A stretch of DNA of 64,000 nucleotides. Source: Polynucleobacter meluiroseus (GTDB taxonomy: Bacteria; Pseudomonadota; Gammaproteobacteria; Burkholderiales; Burkholderiaceae). Position 1 is the first letter of the stretch, and every line of letters starts with the position of its first letter. A program made the position numbers and the translations under genes. The notes under the pieces are model-generated. The model was not told where the DNA came from, made no database searches, and saw only the letters and a list, made by a program, of their open reading frames with translations. Location of the stretch: positions 20,282 through 84,281 of the forward strand of contig CAMCUP010000006.1 in the NCBI GenBank assembly GCA_945878885.1, in the 5' to 3' direction. Positions 9,273 through 18,525 of this stretch are shown in pieces.

Positions 9273-10829
9273 ATGAATCTGCTTTCTGCCGCCGTCAAAG
9301 TTAGCTCTTTGACGATGTTATCCAGAATTACTGGCCTTTTACGTGAAACCCTGATTGCCCGCAGTTTTGGGGCCTCAGAGTGGACTGATGCCTATAACGT
9401 GGCGTTTAGGCTGCCCAATTTACTCCGGCGTTTATTTGCTGAAGGGGCTTTTTCACAGGCTTTTGTGCCTATTTTGGGTGAGATTGTTGCGCGCGGTGAA
9501 CCTTCACAATCTAAAGCGCTCATTAATGCCGTTGCTACCCTCTTATTTTGGGCTGTGCTGTTTACGGTTGGTCTAGGAGTAATCGGTGCACCCCTCCTCA
9601 TTTTGCTCATCGCCACAGGCTTTACCGGAGGACCTGCCTTTGAGGCTAGTGTGGTCATGACCCGCATCATGTTTCCCTATATTGGATTTATTTCGCTAGT
9701 TTCCCTATCGGCTGGCATTTTAAATACTTTCCAACGCTTTGCTCTGCCAGCCTTTACCCCAGTATTGCTTAATCTAGCTCTGATTATTAGCGCTATTTGG
9801 CTTGCGCCGCACCTAGAGCAACCCATTTATGCTCTTAGTATTGGGGTCTTGGTTGGTGGGTTACTTCAATTACTAATTCAAATTCCCGCCCTCAAGCGTT
9901 TGGGCCTATTACCCCGTATCGGCTTTTTACCAGGCGCTATTCATAAAGCCTTTCTCAATGCAGATGCGCGGCGAGTTTTGCGCTTGATGGGGCCGGCGGT
10001 TTTTGCTGTATCGGTGGCGCAAATTTCCTTATTAATTAATACCAATATTGCTTCACGACTGACTACAGGTAGCGTATCTTGGTTAAGTTATGCCGACCGC
10101 CTCATGGAGTTTCCCACTGCCCTACTGGGAGTTGCTCTCGGCACGGTTTTATTGCCAAGCCTTAGCAAAGCAAATGCAAATCAAGATCTCAAGCATGCTG
10201 AAGAATTATTGGTTTGGGGATTGCAACTCACTTTCCTGCTCGCCGCACCGTGTGCGCTCGCACTATTTTTATTCGGCGAACCAATTGCCGCTGTGCTTTA
10301 TCACTATGGACGTTTTAGTGCGTTTGATGTATTAATGACACAACGTGCCTTAGCTGCTTACGGAGTTGGTTTGATTGGCCTGATTTTAATAAAAATTTTG
10401 GCCCCCGGTTTTTATTCGCGCCAAGATATTCGTACCCCAGTCAAAATTGCCCTAGTGGTTTTAGTCTCGACCCAGCTTGCAAATATCGTCTTTGTGCCTT
10501 GGCTAGGTCATGCCGGCTTAGCCCTATCGGTTGGTCTTGGAGCCTGCCTAAATGCTGCCATGTTATGGGTTGGCCTTTGCTGGCGCGGGGCATTACCAAC
10601 TTCTGCAGGCTGGTGGAAATACCTAGCTCGGCTAACAGTGGGCTTAATTCCTCTTGGTTATATCCTGCATTACGGCTCGCAAGCCCATAACTGGATCGAC
10701 TTACAAGCCCAGCCTTGGCTGCGCATTGGACTACTGACTGGCTGGCTCGGTCTTGCAGCGGTGATTTACTTTATCGGCATTAGGCTCGGCGGAATTCGCT
10801 GGCAAAATTTCCTACGTCATGCAAAATAG
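9273..10829 (+). CDS. murJ: Lipid II flippase MurJ
   Basis: A 518-residue polytopic membrane protein of the MviN/MurJ family with about 14 hydrophobic segments. The signature N-terminus TMLSRITGLLRE and the segment YNVAFRLPNLLRRLFAEGAFSQAFVP are diagnostic. MurJ moves the peptidoglycan precursor lipid II across the inner membrane. Start at ATG 9273; GAAAAT ends six bases before it and no convincing Shine-Dalgarno is present. sirB1 begins five bases after its stop, so the two are co-transcribed. It diverges from rpsT over 140 bases in which I see no further gene. Confidence 0.95.
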   Translation: MNLLSAAVKVSSLTMLSRITGLLRETLIARSFGASEWTDAYNVAFRLPNLLRRLFAEGAFSQAFVPILGEIVARGEPSQSKALINAVATLLFWAVLFTVGLGVIGAPLLILLIATGFTGGPAFEASVVMTRIMFPYIGFISLVSLSAGILNTFQRFALPAFTPVLLNLALIISAIWLAPHLEQPIYALSIGVLVGGLLQLLIQIPALKRLGLLPRIGFLPGAIHKAFLNADARRVLRLMGPAVFAVSVAQISLLINTNIASRLTTGSVSWLSYADRLMEFPTALLGVALGTVLLPSLSKANANQDLKHAEELLVWGLQLTFLLAAPCALALFLFGEPIAAVLYHYGRFSAFDVLMTQRALAAYGVGLIGLILIKILAPGFYSRQDIRTPVKIALVVLVSTQLANIVFVPWLGHAGLALSVGLGACLNAAMLWVGLCWRGALPTSAGWWKYLARLTVGLIPLGYILHYGSQAHNWIDLQAQPWLRIGLLTGWLGLAAVIYFIGIRLGGIRWQNFLRHAK

Positions 10830-10834
10830 TAACT

Positions 10835-11677
10835 ATGCCGACACGACAACTCGACTACTTTACGTCTCTGGTATCAGAAGATGAATCTTTTCCTCTTACT
10901 GAGGCGGCGATTGCAGTTGCTCAGCACGCTTTTCCTGACTTAGATGTCCAAACTGTCCTGGATCAAATTGATCAACTCGGCGATCGTCTGAAACAACGTA
11001 TTACCCCTGAAACTTCAGCAGTACAAAAGCTACAGCATCTAAAGCATTTCTTTTATAGCGAATTAGGCTTTGGCCCAAATCCAAATGATTTTTATGCACC
11101 TGAAAATTCCTATATTCATCATATTATTGAAAGTCGGCGTGGCATTCCTATTTCGCTTGCGATGCTGATGATGGAATTAGGCCAACAGATTGGCCTTAAG
11201 ATTCGTGGCGTCTCTTTTCCCAACCATTTCATGATGCGCATTTCCTTGCAGCAAGGTGAAATTGTGATGGATCCATTAACTGGTGCCTCACTTTCAAAAA
11301 ATGAATTACAAGAAATGCTTGACCCCTATTTAGACGCTAAGGGATATCAAGATGAAGTTAGCCTGCCTTTAAATATTTTTTTACGAGCCTCTAGCCCGCG
11401 GGAAATTTTGTCGCGCTTTCTGCGCAATCTAAAATTAATCTATACCGAAAATGAACGTTGGGAAAGATTGCTCGGTGTGCAGCAGAGGTTAGTTATTTTA
11501 TTGCCTGATTCAATCGAAGAAATTCGTGATCGGGGCCTGATTCTCGCCCAACTAGAATATTTACGTCCAGCGCTTGAAGATATGCAGCGCTACTTAGTCG
11601 CATCACCAGAAGCAGGTGATGCAGATGAAATTCGTGAACACATTGCAACCTTAGAAAGCCAGAGTCGGCAGAATTAG
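10835..11677 (+). CDS. SirB1/YchA family protein (transglutaminase-like and TPR)
   Basis: A 280-residue cytosolic protein of the SirB1 family. The central transglutaminase-like domain (about residues 45-185) shows the family core SYIHHIIESRRGIPISLAMLMMELG and GVSFPNHFMMR; the C-terminal third is helical and TPR-like (LGVQQRLVILLPDSIEEIRDRGLILAQL). The catalytic cysteine of true transglutaminases is not evident (Ser in ISLAMLM), so enzymatic activity is doubtful. Function of the family is not settled. It follows murJ by five bases and converges on dedA. Confidence 0.82.
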   Translation: MPTRQLDYFTSLVSEDESFPLTEAAIAVAQHAFPDLDVQTVLDQIDQLGDRLKQRITPETSAVQKLQHLKHFFYSELGFGPNPNDFYAPENSYIHHIIESRRGIPISLAMLMMELGQQIGLKIRGVSFPNHFMMRISLQQGEIVMDPLTGASLSKNELQEMLDPYLDAKGYQDEVSLPLNIFLRASSPREILSRFLRNLKLIYTENERWERLLGVQQRLVILLPDSIEEIRDRGLILAQLEYLRPALEDMQRYLVASPEAGDADEIREHIATLESQSRQN

Positions 11678-11695
11678 TTGTGCTAATTGAACTAT

Positions 11696-12352
11696 TCAGC
11701 TTTGCCGCTTGTTGCGCAGCGCTTGTACAGTCTTAATTAATGCAGCAAAAGCCACTGGCAAGGCTGCTGCGCCAACCCCAACCAAAACAATGACATTTAA
11801 ATTTTCACGAATGATTGGAATATTACCGAAAAAATATCCTGCAACCACTAACCCAATGACCCAAATACCAGCACCGACAATATTAAAAAATTGAAAACGC
11901 GCAAAATTCATTGCAGAAACGCCTGCGACAAAAGGTGCAAAGGTTCTAACGATCGGTAAAAAACGGGCCAAAATAATTGTTTTACCTCCATGTTTTTCAT
12001 AAAATGTATGGGTTTTACGCAAAGCAGCTTGATCAATCCAGCGTGACTGGCTGGCAAATACCTTTTCGCCAATCCAGCGACCAATAAAATAATTTACGGT
12101 ATTACCAACAACTGCGGCCACTAATAAACCGCCACATAAGGTAATTGCATTAAAGTGACCAGTAGCACAATATGCTCCAGCTATAAATAATAATGAATCA
12201 CCCGGTAAAAAGGGAGCAATGACTAGACCAGTTTCAGCAAAAACAATTGCGAACAATATGCCATAGGCCCAATTGCCATAATTTTGAATCACCAAATCTA
12301 AATGGCGATCAACGTGTAAAAAGAAATCGCCTAATTGGATTAAGGTATCCAT
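11696..12352 (-). CDS. DedA family membrane protein
   Basis: A 218-residue inner-membrane protein with four or more hydrophobic segments. DedA signatures are FLPGDSLLFIAGAYCA (re-entrant segment) and RFLPIVRTFAPFVAGVSAMNF, including the conserved Arg pair. Family members are undecaprenyl-phosphate or phospholipid translocases tied to membrane-potential maintenance and envelope stress tolerance; which lipid this one moves is unknown. AAGGGG precedes the ATG. It converges on sirB1 and diverges from miaA over 74 bases. Confidence 0.88.
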   Translation of the reverse strand: MDTLIQLGDFFLHVDRHLDLVIQNYGNWAYGILFAIVFAETGLVIAPFLPGDSLLFIAGAYCATGHFNAITLCGGLLVAAVVGNTVNYFIGRWIGEKVFASQSRWIDQAALRKTHTFYEKHGGKTIILARFLPIVRTFAPFVAGVSAMNFARFQFFNIVGAGIWVIGLVVAGYFFGNIPIIRENLNVIVLVGVGAAALPVAFAALIKTVQALRNKRQS

Positions 12353-12414
12353 TAGCTTAGCCCCTTCAATTGAAATTGAGGTGGATATTAACAGGCTTAG
12401 CTACTCAAGGTTCT

Positions 12415-12420
12415 TATAAT
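12415..12420 (+). promoter_or_regulatory. Perfect -10 element of a leaderless miaA promoter
   Basis: TATAAT at 12415-12420 is followed by six bases and then the miaA ATG at 12427. The expected transcription start falls on or next to the A of the ATG. No good -35 lies 16-18 bases upstream. There is no Shine-Dalgarno in front of the ATG, which agrees with a leaderless mRNA. Confidence 0.55.
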
Positions 12421-12426
12421 TACTGA

Positions 12427-13446
12427 ATGCCCCTAAAACAGCCCACTAGGCCAACCAGTAACCCCTCTGAAAGCCCCCATACGATTCTCTGTATTACGGG
12501 ACCTACTGGCAGCGGCAAAAGTCATTTAGCCCTCACGGTGGCTCAGCAGGTTGCGCTACATGGGATTCAAGTTGAATTAATTAGTATGGATTCAGCCTTA
12601 GTCTATCGGGGATTAGATATTGGTAGTGCGAAGCCTTCACAAGCTGAACGTGCAGCAATACCGCATCACTTAATTGATATTCTTGAGCCTCAGGAAAGCT
12701 ACTCCGCAGCACGTTTTGCCCAAGATGCAAAGCGCCTTTGCCAAGAAATACAGGCTCGCGGCAATCTTCCTATCGTGGTTGGTGGCACTATGTTGTATTG
12801 GCGTGCGTGGGCTTATGGCTTATCAAGACTACCAGTTGCGAACCCGCTACTAAGAGAGCAATTAGAAACACGGGCAAAGTCCTTGGGCTGGCCAGCCTTA
12901 CATGCCGAGTTGCACCAAGTTGATCCCCTTACTGCTGCGCGCCTTCAGCCCCATGATTCACAACGTATTCAACGCGCACTCGAAGTCTTTTTAGTCAGTG
13001 GACGATCGATGTCGAGTTTGCTGGCTGACGATCCTAGCCATGATGGGCGCAATGGCGCAATTATTCCTCCTGATCTAAAACTAATTACGCTTGAACCAGG
13101 CGAACGCAAACTTTTGCATAAGGATCTTACAAGCCGCTTTGACGCCATGCTTGATAAAGGTTTGATTGACGAAGTTGCTGCACTACGTAAGCGCCCTGAA
13201 ATTCATGCTGATCTACCAGCAATGCGGTCTGTTGGCTATCGCCAAGTATGGAATTACTTAGCAGGCCAAGACACTTATGACGGCATGCGTGAAAAAGCCT
13301 TAGCCGCCACGCGTCAACTTGCGAAGCGACAGTTAACTTGGCTAAGGGCAATTTCAGGAAGACAATGCTTTGATTCACAGAGTCTTGACGGCCAACGGCA
13401 GGCCCTCGACTATTGCTTAACTCAACTACTTCACTCGCCTACTTAA
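12427..13446 (+). CDS. miaA: tRNA dimethylallyltransferase
   Basis: A 339-residue enzyme that adds a dimethylallyl group to A37 of tRNAs reading UNN codons. P-loop GPTGSGKS at 25-32, the substrate-binding SMDSALVYRGLDIGSAKP near 58-75, and the downstream VGGTMLYWRA and SQRIQRALEVF motifs are all present. A perfect TATAAT ends six bases before the ATG, so the mRNA is probably leaderless. It diverges from dedA and converges on purM. No hfq follows, unlike in E. coli. Confidence 0.95.
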   Translation: MPLKQPTRPTSNPSESPHTILCITGPTGSGKSHLALTVAQQVALHGIQVELISMDSALVYRGLDIGSAKPSQAERAAIPHHLIDILEPQESYSAARFAQDAKRLCQEIQARGNLPIVVGGTMLYWRAWAYGLSRLPVANPLLREQLETRAKSLGWPALHAELHQVDPLTAARLQPHDSQRIQRALEVFLVSGRSMSSLLADDPSHDGRNGAIIPPDLKLITLEPGERKLLHKDLTSRFDAMLDKGLIDEVAALRKRPEIHADLPAMRSVGYRQVWNYLAGQDTYDGMREKALAATRQLAKRQLTWLRAISGRQCFDSQSLDGQRQALDYCLTQLLHSPT

Positions 13447-13471
13447 CTCACCCACTCAGGGCAACTGACAA

Positions 13472-14524
13472 TTAAATGACGAGTGCTTGGGGCTCGCCAG
13501 ACGGACGCTCGCGAACCTCACCCACTACCCAAGCCTGCAAACCCTTAGTAACTAGTGACTGTAAAGCAGTTGCTGCTAGCTCGGGGGTGACAATCAAGAT
13601 CATTCCAATGCCACAGTTAAATACCCGCACCATCTCGGCATCGGCAACGCTACCTTGCGTTTGTAGCCAACGAAATAAAGCTGGTAGCTGCCAAGTATCA
13701 CGCTGTAAAACAGCTTGCATTTTTTCAGGCAAGACCCGCGGCACATTATCAACAATGCCGCCGCCAGTAATATGCGCTAAGCCTTTTATCTCAATTTCAG
13801 TCATGAGCTGTAAGAGTGGTTTAACGTAAATTTCAGTTGGTGCCATAACCGCCTCTATTAATGGCCGACCATCTAAATCATCGCTTGGCTTTGCCCCAGC
13901 ATGCTCAATAATTTTTCGCACCAACGAATATCCATTGCTATGGGCGCCACTCGAAGCAATTGCTATCACTGCATCTCCAGGGCAAATTCGTGAGCCATCA
14001 ATAATTTTTGATTTTTCGACTGCGCCGACAGCAAAACCAGCTAAATCGTATTCTCCGGGGGGATACATGCCGGGCATCTCTGCTGTTTCACCACCAATCA
14101 AGGCGCACCCTGCCAACTCACAGCCTTTAGCAATTCCGCTAATTACCGTCGCAGCGGTCTCAACACTTAATTTACCGCAAGCAAAATAATCAAGGAAAAA
14201 TAAAGGTTCAGCCCCTTGTACCAAAATATCATTCACACTCATCGCAACCAAATCTTGGCCAATAGTGGCATGGCAATTCCATTCAAAAGCCAGTCTAAGC
14301 TTAGTGCCAACCCCATCAGTACCTGAAACCAAGACGGGCTCACGATAGCGCTTGGGAATCTCAAAAAGGGCTCCAAAACCCCCAATCCCCGCTAAAACCC
14401 CCTCACGCATGGTCTTTTTGGCCATAGGCTTGATTCGTTCAACCAAGGCGTCGCCGGCATCAATATCGACTCCAGCATCACGATAGGAGAGGCCTTTAGC
14501 TTGAAGAGGGGAAGATTTAGTCAT
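13472..14524 (-). CDS. purM: Phosphoribosylformylglycinamidine cyclo-ligase (AIR synthetase)
   Basis: A 350-residue enzyme that closes the imidazole ring of AIR with ATP in purine synthesis. The segment [17 protein letters not shown], the glycine-rich [25 protein letters not shown] and [21 protein letters not shown] are family hallmarks. The frame extends 16 codons upstream, but ATG 14524 (MTKSSPLQ) is the plausible start; no Shine-Dalgarno is visible before it. It diverges from the AI-2E family gene over 72 bases, a linkage common in betaproteobacteria. Confidence 0.95.
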   Translation of the reverse strand: MTKSSPLQAKGLSYRDAGVDIDAGDALVERIKPMAKKTMREGVLAGIGGFGALFEIPKRYREPVLVSGTDGVGTKLRLAFEWNCHATIGQDLVAMSVNDILVQGAEPLFFLDYFACGKLSVETAATVISGIAKGCELAGCALIGGETAEMPGMYPPGEYDLAGFAVGAVEKSKIIDGSRICPGDAVIAIASSGAHSNGYSLVRKIIEHAGAKPSDDLDGRPLIEAVMAPTEIYVKPLLQLMTEIEIKGLAHITGGGIVDNVPRVLPEKMQAVLQRDTWQLPALFRWLQTQGSVADAEMVRVFNCGIGMILIVTPELAATALQSLVTKGLQAWVVGEVRERPSGEPQALVI

Positions 14525-14596
14525 AAAAAAGGAGTTAATTAGGAGTGAACTGTACTTGATCAGTAGAATCATTGAATTCTAGAGGATCAACGCACC

Positions 14597-15595
14597 ATGG
14601 CCGAAATTTTTACTCCCTTTCTTGCCGCCTTCATTTTGGCGTACGCTTTACGTCCAGTAGGCTTATGGCTCGAGCGTCATCGTCTGCCAAAAGCATTGGC
14701 TGCCGGTTTAGCAATGGTTTTTGGTTTAAGCCTTCTGGCCAGCATTGTCATTCTGCTAATTAGCCTAATTGGTCAAGAAATTCCCTTAATTAAGGCGCAA
14801 TTGCCTAGCTGGATTGAAAAAACCCAATTGTGGCTAGCGCCAAAATTGGCCGAGCACAATATTGTTTTTGATTGGGGCGCACTTAAAGAAATCGCCACTC
14901 AAAAAATTGGTGCTTTATTAAGCGATAACGCTAAGAACGTAGTTAATACCACCTTAGGCACCATCCTCTCGTCGGGCGGATCAATTCTTAGTGTTTTAAT
15001 CGATTTAGTCTTAACACTTTTTGTGTTGTTTTATCTTCTGCTTGATTGGAATCACTTCTTTGAATATTTAAAAAAATTAATACCTTTGCGCTTTCAAGCA
15101 ACCGCCCAACATCTTTGCGCTAAAGCCGATGGTTTACTCTCACAATATTTGCGCGGTCAAATACTAGTTATTTTGGTGATGGCAGTTTATTACTGCGCGG
15201 GCCTTTCCATTATTGGTGTACGTGGCGCAATTGCTTTAGGAGTCTTTACCGCAATTGTGGTCATCATTCCTTATTTAGGTTTTTGGCTGGGATTTATACT
15301 CGCTGTCCTCGCGGCTATTTTGCAGTTTGGTCTTACAGCAGAAGTTGTTGGTGTATTAGTCATATTTGGTATTGGCCAAATGTTAGAGGGCTTTTTCTTA
15401 ACGCCTCGTCTCGTCGGCGAGCGCATTGGCCTTCATCCAGTCGCAGTATTATTTGCCTTACTCATCTTCGGTAAACTGTTTGGATTTGTTGGAGTACTGC
15501 TTGCCTTACCAGCCAGCGCAGTGAGTCTGGTCCTGATTCAATTTGCTTGGTCGCTATATACGGCATCAAATTGGTATCAAGGATCAAAAAAATAA
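14597..15595 (+). CDS. AI-2E family transporter / PerM-like permease
   Basis: A 332-residue membrane protein with the AI-2E (UPF0118) fold: N-terminal hydrophobic pair (EIFTPFLAAFILAYALRPV), a soluble stretch, then clustered C-terminal transmembrane helices with YLRGQILVILVMAVYY and the family hallmark PYLGFWLGFILA. Members export small molecules or ions; substrate here is unknown. Start at ATG 14597 with AGAGGA about ten bases upstream; an in-frame stop at 14573-14575 limits extension. hda begins five bases after its stop, so it heads the perM-hda-HAD-pcnB run. Confidence 0.85.
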   Translation: MAEIFTPFLAAFILAYALRPVGLWLERHRLPKALAAGLAMVFGLSLLASIVILLISLIGQEIPLIKAQLPSWIEKTQLWLAPKLAEHNIVFDWGALKEIATQKIGALLSDNAKNVVNTTLGTILSSGGSILSVLIDLVLTLFVLFYLLLDWNHFFEYLKKLIPLRFQATAQHLCAKADGLLSQYLRGQILVILVMAVYYCAGLSIIGVRGAIALGVFTAIVVIIPYLGFWLGFILAVLAAILQFGLTAEVVGVLVIFGIGQMLEGFFLTPRLVGERIGLHPVAVLFALLIFGKLFGFVGVLLALPASAVSLVLIQFAWSLYTASNWYQGSKK

Positions 15596-15600
15596 TCGTG

Positions 15601-16398
15601 ATGATGCCAAATCCAGCGCTACCGAAACAATTTGCGCTTGACCTTAGTCAGCCCCAGCAGGCAACTCTAAATAATTTTTTAGCGACTGGTAATCAAGCTT
15701 TACTGGCTCATCTGCAATCACTAGTTGCAGGCTGGAATCAGCAACCTTCAATCAATTCGCTGCATGCGCTCAATCATCGCTGGCTTTACTGGTGGGGGGC
15801 AAATGGCTCGGGTCGCTCGCATTTACTGGGTGCCTTAAATCATGCCGCCCACCAACTCGAGTTACAACACTTTGCCCTACAAGCAAGCGAGCCCGTTTCG
15901 TGGGTTCGCTTAGAAGAAAGGTTGCCGCATTTACTGACCCAAACTCAAGCCGTCATTATTACGATTGATGATGTTGATCAGCTTGACGAACGTTTATCTG
16001 CAGCACTTTTTCGTATTTTGAATCTTGTTCATGGTAGTCATAACTTATTTATTTTTATGGCTGGCAATAGTGCGCCTGTTAGTTTGCAATTACGTGAGGA
16101 TTTGCGGACTCGCTTAGCCTGGGGCTTGGTATTTCAAGTGCAACCCTTAAATGATGATGAGAAAATGCAGGCATTGGAACAAGCCGCTGCTGAGCGTGGT
16201 TTAAATTTATCGCCCGAAGTACTGCCTTGGTTATTGCAACGCTTTTATCGCGATATGCCAAACTTAATGGCGCTGTTAGATGCACTCGATGCGTATTCTT
16301 TAGAAATGAAGCGGGCAGTTACTTTACCGCTAGTGCGTGAATTACTTCAAATTTCACCTAACTCGATGAGTAACTCTAATCATGGTAACGCTGGATGA
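15601..16398 (+). CDS. hda: DnaA regulatory inactivator Hda-like protein
   Basis: A 265-residue AAA+ protein homologous to the ATPase domain of DnaA but without the DNA-binding domain. It has FALDLSQPQQATLNNFLATGN at the start, a P-loop of the form GANGSGRSH (about 63-71), a Walker B with ITIDDVDQLD, and the AAA+ lid with LPWLLQRFYRDMPNLMALLDALD. In E. coli, Hda with the beta clamp stimulates ATP hydrolysis by DnaA after initiation. The frame stays open 18 codons upstream into the previous gene; ATG 15601 is preferred. Its stop overlaps the next start as ATGA. Confidence 0.85.
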   Translation: MMPNPALPKQFALDLSQPQQATLNNFLATGNQALLAHLQSLVAGWNQQPSINSLHALNHRWLYWWGANGSGRSHLLGALNHAAHQLELQHFALQASEPVSWVRLEERLPHLLTQTQAVIITIDDVDQLDERLSAALFRILNLVHGSHNLFIFMAGNSAPVSLQLREDLRTRLAWGLVFQVQPLNDDEKMQALEQAAAERGLNLSPEVLPWLLQRFYRDMPNLMALLDALDAYSLEMKRAVTLPLVRELLQISPNSMSNSNHGNAG

Positions 16399-17075
16399 CA
16401 AGCTTAGCATTATTTGATTTAGATCACACCCTGTTGCACTTCGATAGCGACTACGAATGGGGCCAATTTTTAGTGCGCCTTGGGGTGGTTGATGGAGCAG
16501 TATTTGCTCAAAAAAATGAACAGTTTTATAGCGACTATAAAGAAGGTAAGCTTGATATAGATGCATTTTTAAGTTTTGCCCTAAAGCCGCTTTCTGAGCA
16601 TTCGCGCCCCCAATTAAAAGCTTGGCATGAGATCTTTATGGCCGAAGTAATTACTGGCAAAGTACACTCGCAAGCAATTGATTTAGTAAAACGCCATCTC
16701 GATGCTGGAGACTTGTGTTGTGTTGTAACGGCTACGAATAGTTTTGTTACGCGACCAATTGTTGAAAGTTTTGGCATTACTCATTTAGTAGCAACTGAAC
16801 CTGCCACAGTAGGCGATGCGCCTGAAGCTAACTTCACTGGCACTGTTAAAGGCATACCTAGTTTTCGAGATGGGAAAATTCACCGTGTTGAAGCGTGGTT
16901 AAGTGGCTTAGGGCTATCATTAGCCAAACTACCCCGCAGTTATTTTTATTCTGATTCACTCAATGACTTACCCTTACTTGAAAAAGTAACTGATCCAATC
17001 GCCACTAATCCAGATCTACTTTTACGCGCCGAGGCCCAAAAAAGGGGCTGGCCAATTCTTGAGCTATTCAATTGA
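16395..17075 (+). CDS. HAD superfamily hydrolase, subfamily IB (SerB-like)
   Basis: A 226-residue phosphatase-like protein with the nucleophile motif FDLDHTLL (Asp 8 and Asp 10), a helical cap, motif II VVTATNSF, and the acidic motif IV SDSLNDLP near 185-192. It matches the HAD-IB group that includes phosphoserine phosphatase, but the substrate is not evident. It sits between hda and pcnB with overlaps at both ends (ATGA and TTGA), so translation is coupled through all three genes; the position is conserved in betaproteobacteria as far as I recall. Confidence 0.85.
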   Translation: MTSLALFDLDHTLLHFDSDYEWGQFLVRLGVVDGAVFAQKNEQFYSDYKEGKLDIDAFLSFALKPLSEHSRPQLKAWHEIFMAEVITGKVHSQAIDLVKRHLDAGDLCCVVTATNSFVTRPIVESFGITHLVATEPATVGDAPEANFTGTVKGIPSFRDGKIHRVEAWLSGLGLSLAKLPRSYFYSDSLNDLPLLEKVTDPIATNPDLLLRAEAQKRGWPILELFN

Positions 17076-18487
17076 TTACTAAGTTTATTAAAGGGCTGAT
17101 TAAGCGCCAGCAAAAACCTAAAGTCACTGGTGCTAAAAGCGCAAATACTCCCCAACGCATTAGCAAAAAAACCCATCGCATTGATCCCCATTTATTGTCA
17201 AAAAATGCTGTCAAAGTTACCCATGTTTTACAACAGGCTGGTTTCTCTGCGTTTATTGTGGGCGGAGCAGTACGAGACTTAGTGTTGGGCATTAGCCCAA
17301 AAGATTTTGATGTTGCTACTAATGCTACTCCTGAAGAAGTACAAAAATTATTTCGTAAATCCCGCTTGATTGGGCGACGCTTTCAAATTGTGCATGTCAC
17401 TTTCTTTGGTAAGGAACGACCCGAAATTATTGAGGTTTCAACTTTTCGAGCGATGCTTGACCATGTGGGAGAACATGTCGCTGAAAGTGGGCGCATCTTA
17501 CGCGACAATGTCTGGGGTACACAGGCAGAAGATGCTGAGCGTCGCGACTTCAGTATTAATGCAATGTATTACGACCCTGCCTCTGAAACTGTGTTTGATT
17601 ATCACGGCGGTATGCATGATATGCAAAAAAAGACTTTACGGATGATTGGCGAGCCGAGTAAGCGCTACCGAGAAGATCCGATTCGGATGTTAAGAGCGAT
17701 TCGTTTTGCCGCTAAAACAGGTTTTACGCTTGATCCCGATACACGTGCACCAATTGCCGATTTAGCTGATCTAATTCATGACGTGCCAAGCGCACGACTC
17801 TTCGATGAAATTCTCAAACTGCTGATGTCGGGCCACTCTTGGCCTGCAATTGAAGGTCTGCGGGCAGCTGGGCTACACCATGGCTTACTTCCACTGCTCG
17901 ACAAGGCCTTAGATGGAGATTCTACTACCGGCACTGGCACCGAGTTCATCAAGCTATCGCTGTCAAATACCGATGAGCGCATTCAAGCAGGCAAAGGCGT
18001 CTCGGCAGGCTTTCTCTTTGCTAGTTTGCTGTGGCCCGACTTAACCCAAAACTGGCGACGTAATTTGGCTGGGGGTATGGCGAATGTGCCTGCCCTGCAC
18101 GCTGCGATGGATGACACAGTTACCAGCCAAAATAGTGGGGTTACTATTCAACGGCGTTTTGAAGCAGATATGCGCGAAATTTGGACTATGCAGCCCCGCT
18201 TTGAAAAACGTCTGGGCCGTTTCCCCCACCGCCTAATTGAATCGCCTCGCTTTCGAGCGGGCTATGACTTTATGTTATTGCGCTGTAGTACAGGCGAATT
18301 ACCTAGTGCATTAGGTTATTGGTGGACGCAATTTATTGATGCCGATGTCAGTGCCCGAGAAGAACTTATTGCATTAGCTAAAGAAGAAGACCTAAAAAAT
18401 GGTACTGCGACAAAATTAGTTAATAAACGGCGGCGGCGTAAATCCAAAGGCGCATCCTCACCGAATGCTGAAGACTTAAAAACCTAG
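17072..18487 (+). CDS. pcnB: Poly(A) polymerase I
   Basis: A 471-residue nucleotidyltransferase that adds 3' poly(A) tails to RNA and so promotes decay. The catalytic motif GGAVRD is at 64-69 and the metal-binding DFD at 78-80, followed by RRFQIVHV, DNVWGTQAEDAERRDFSINAM and the RNA-binding RYREDPIRMLRAIRFAAK that separates this class from CCA enzymes. The C-terminal tail is basic (KRRRRKSKG). The start is TTG at 17072, overlapping the preceding stop as TTGA; no ATG occurs before the catalytic core. Confidence 0.93.
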   Translation: MITKFIKGLIKRQQKPKVTGAKSANTPQRISKKTHRIDPHLLSKNAVKVTHVLQQAGFSAFIVGGAVRDLVLGISPKDFDVATNATPEEVQKLFRKSRLIGRRFQIVHVTFFGKERPEIIEVSTFRAMLDHVGEHVAESGRILRDNVWGTQAEDAERRDFSINAMYYDPASETVFDYHGGMHDMQKKTLRMIGEPSKRYREDPIRMLRAIRFAAKTGFTLDPDTRAPIADLADLIHDVPSARLFDEILKLLMSGHSWPAIEGLRAAGLHHGLLPLLDKALDGDSTTGTGTEFIKLSLSNTDERIQAGKGVSAGFLFASLLWPDLTQNWRRNLAGGMANVPALHAAMDDTVTSQNSGVTIQRRFEADMREIWTMQPRFEKRLGRFPHRLIESPRFRAGYDFMLLRCSTGELPSALGYWWTQFIDADVSAREELIALAKEEDLKNGTATKLVNKRRRRKSKGASSPNAEDLKT

Positions 18488-18525
18488 TTACTGAAAATCG
18501 TTATCTGATCCCTGTTTATCATGCT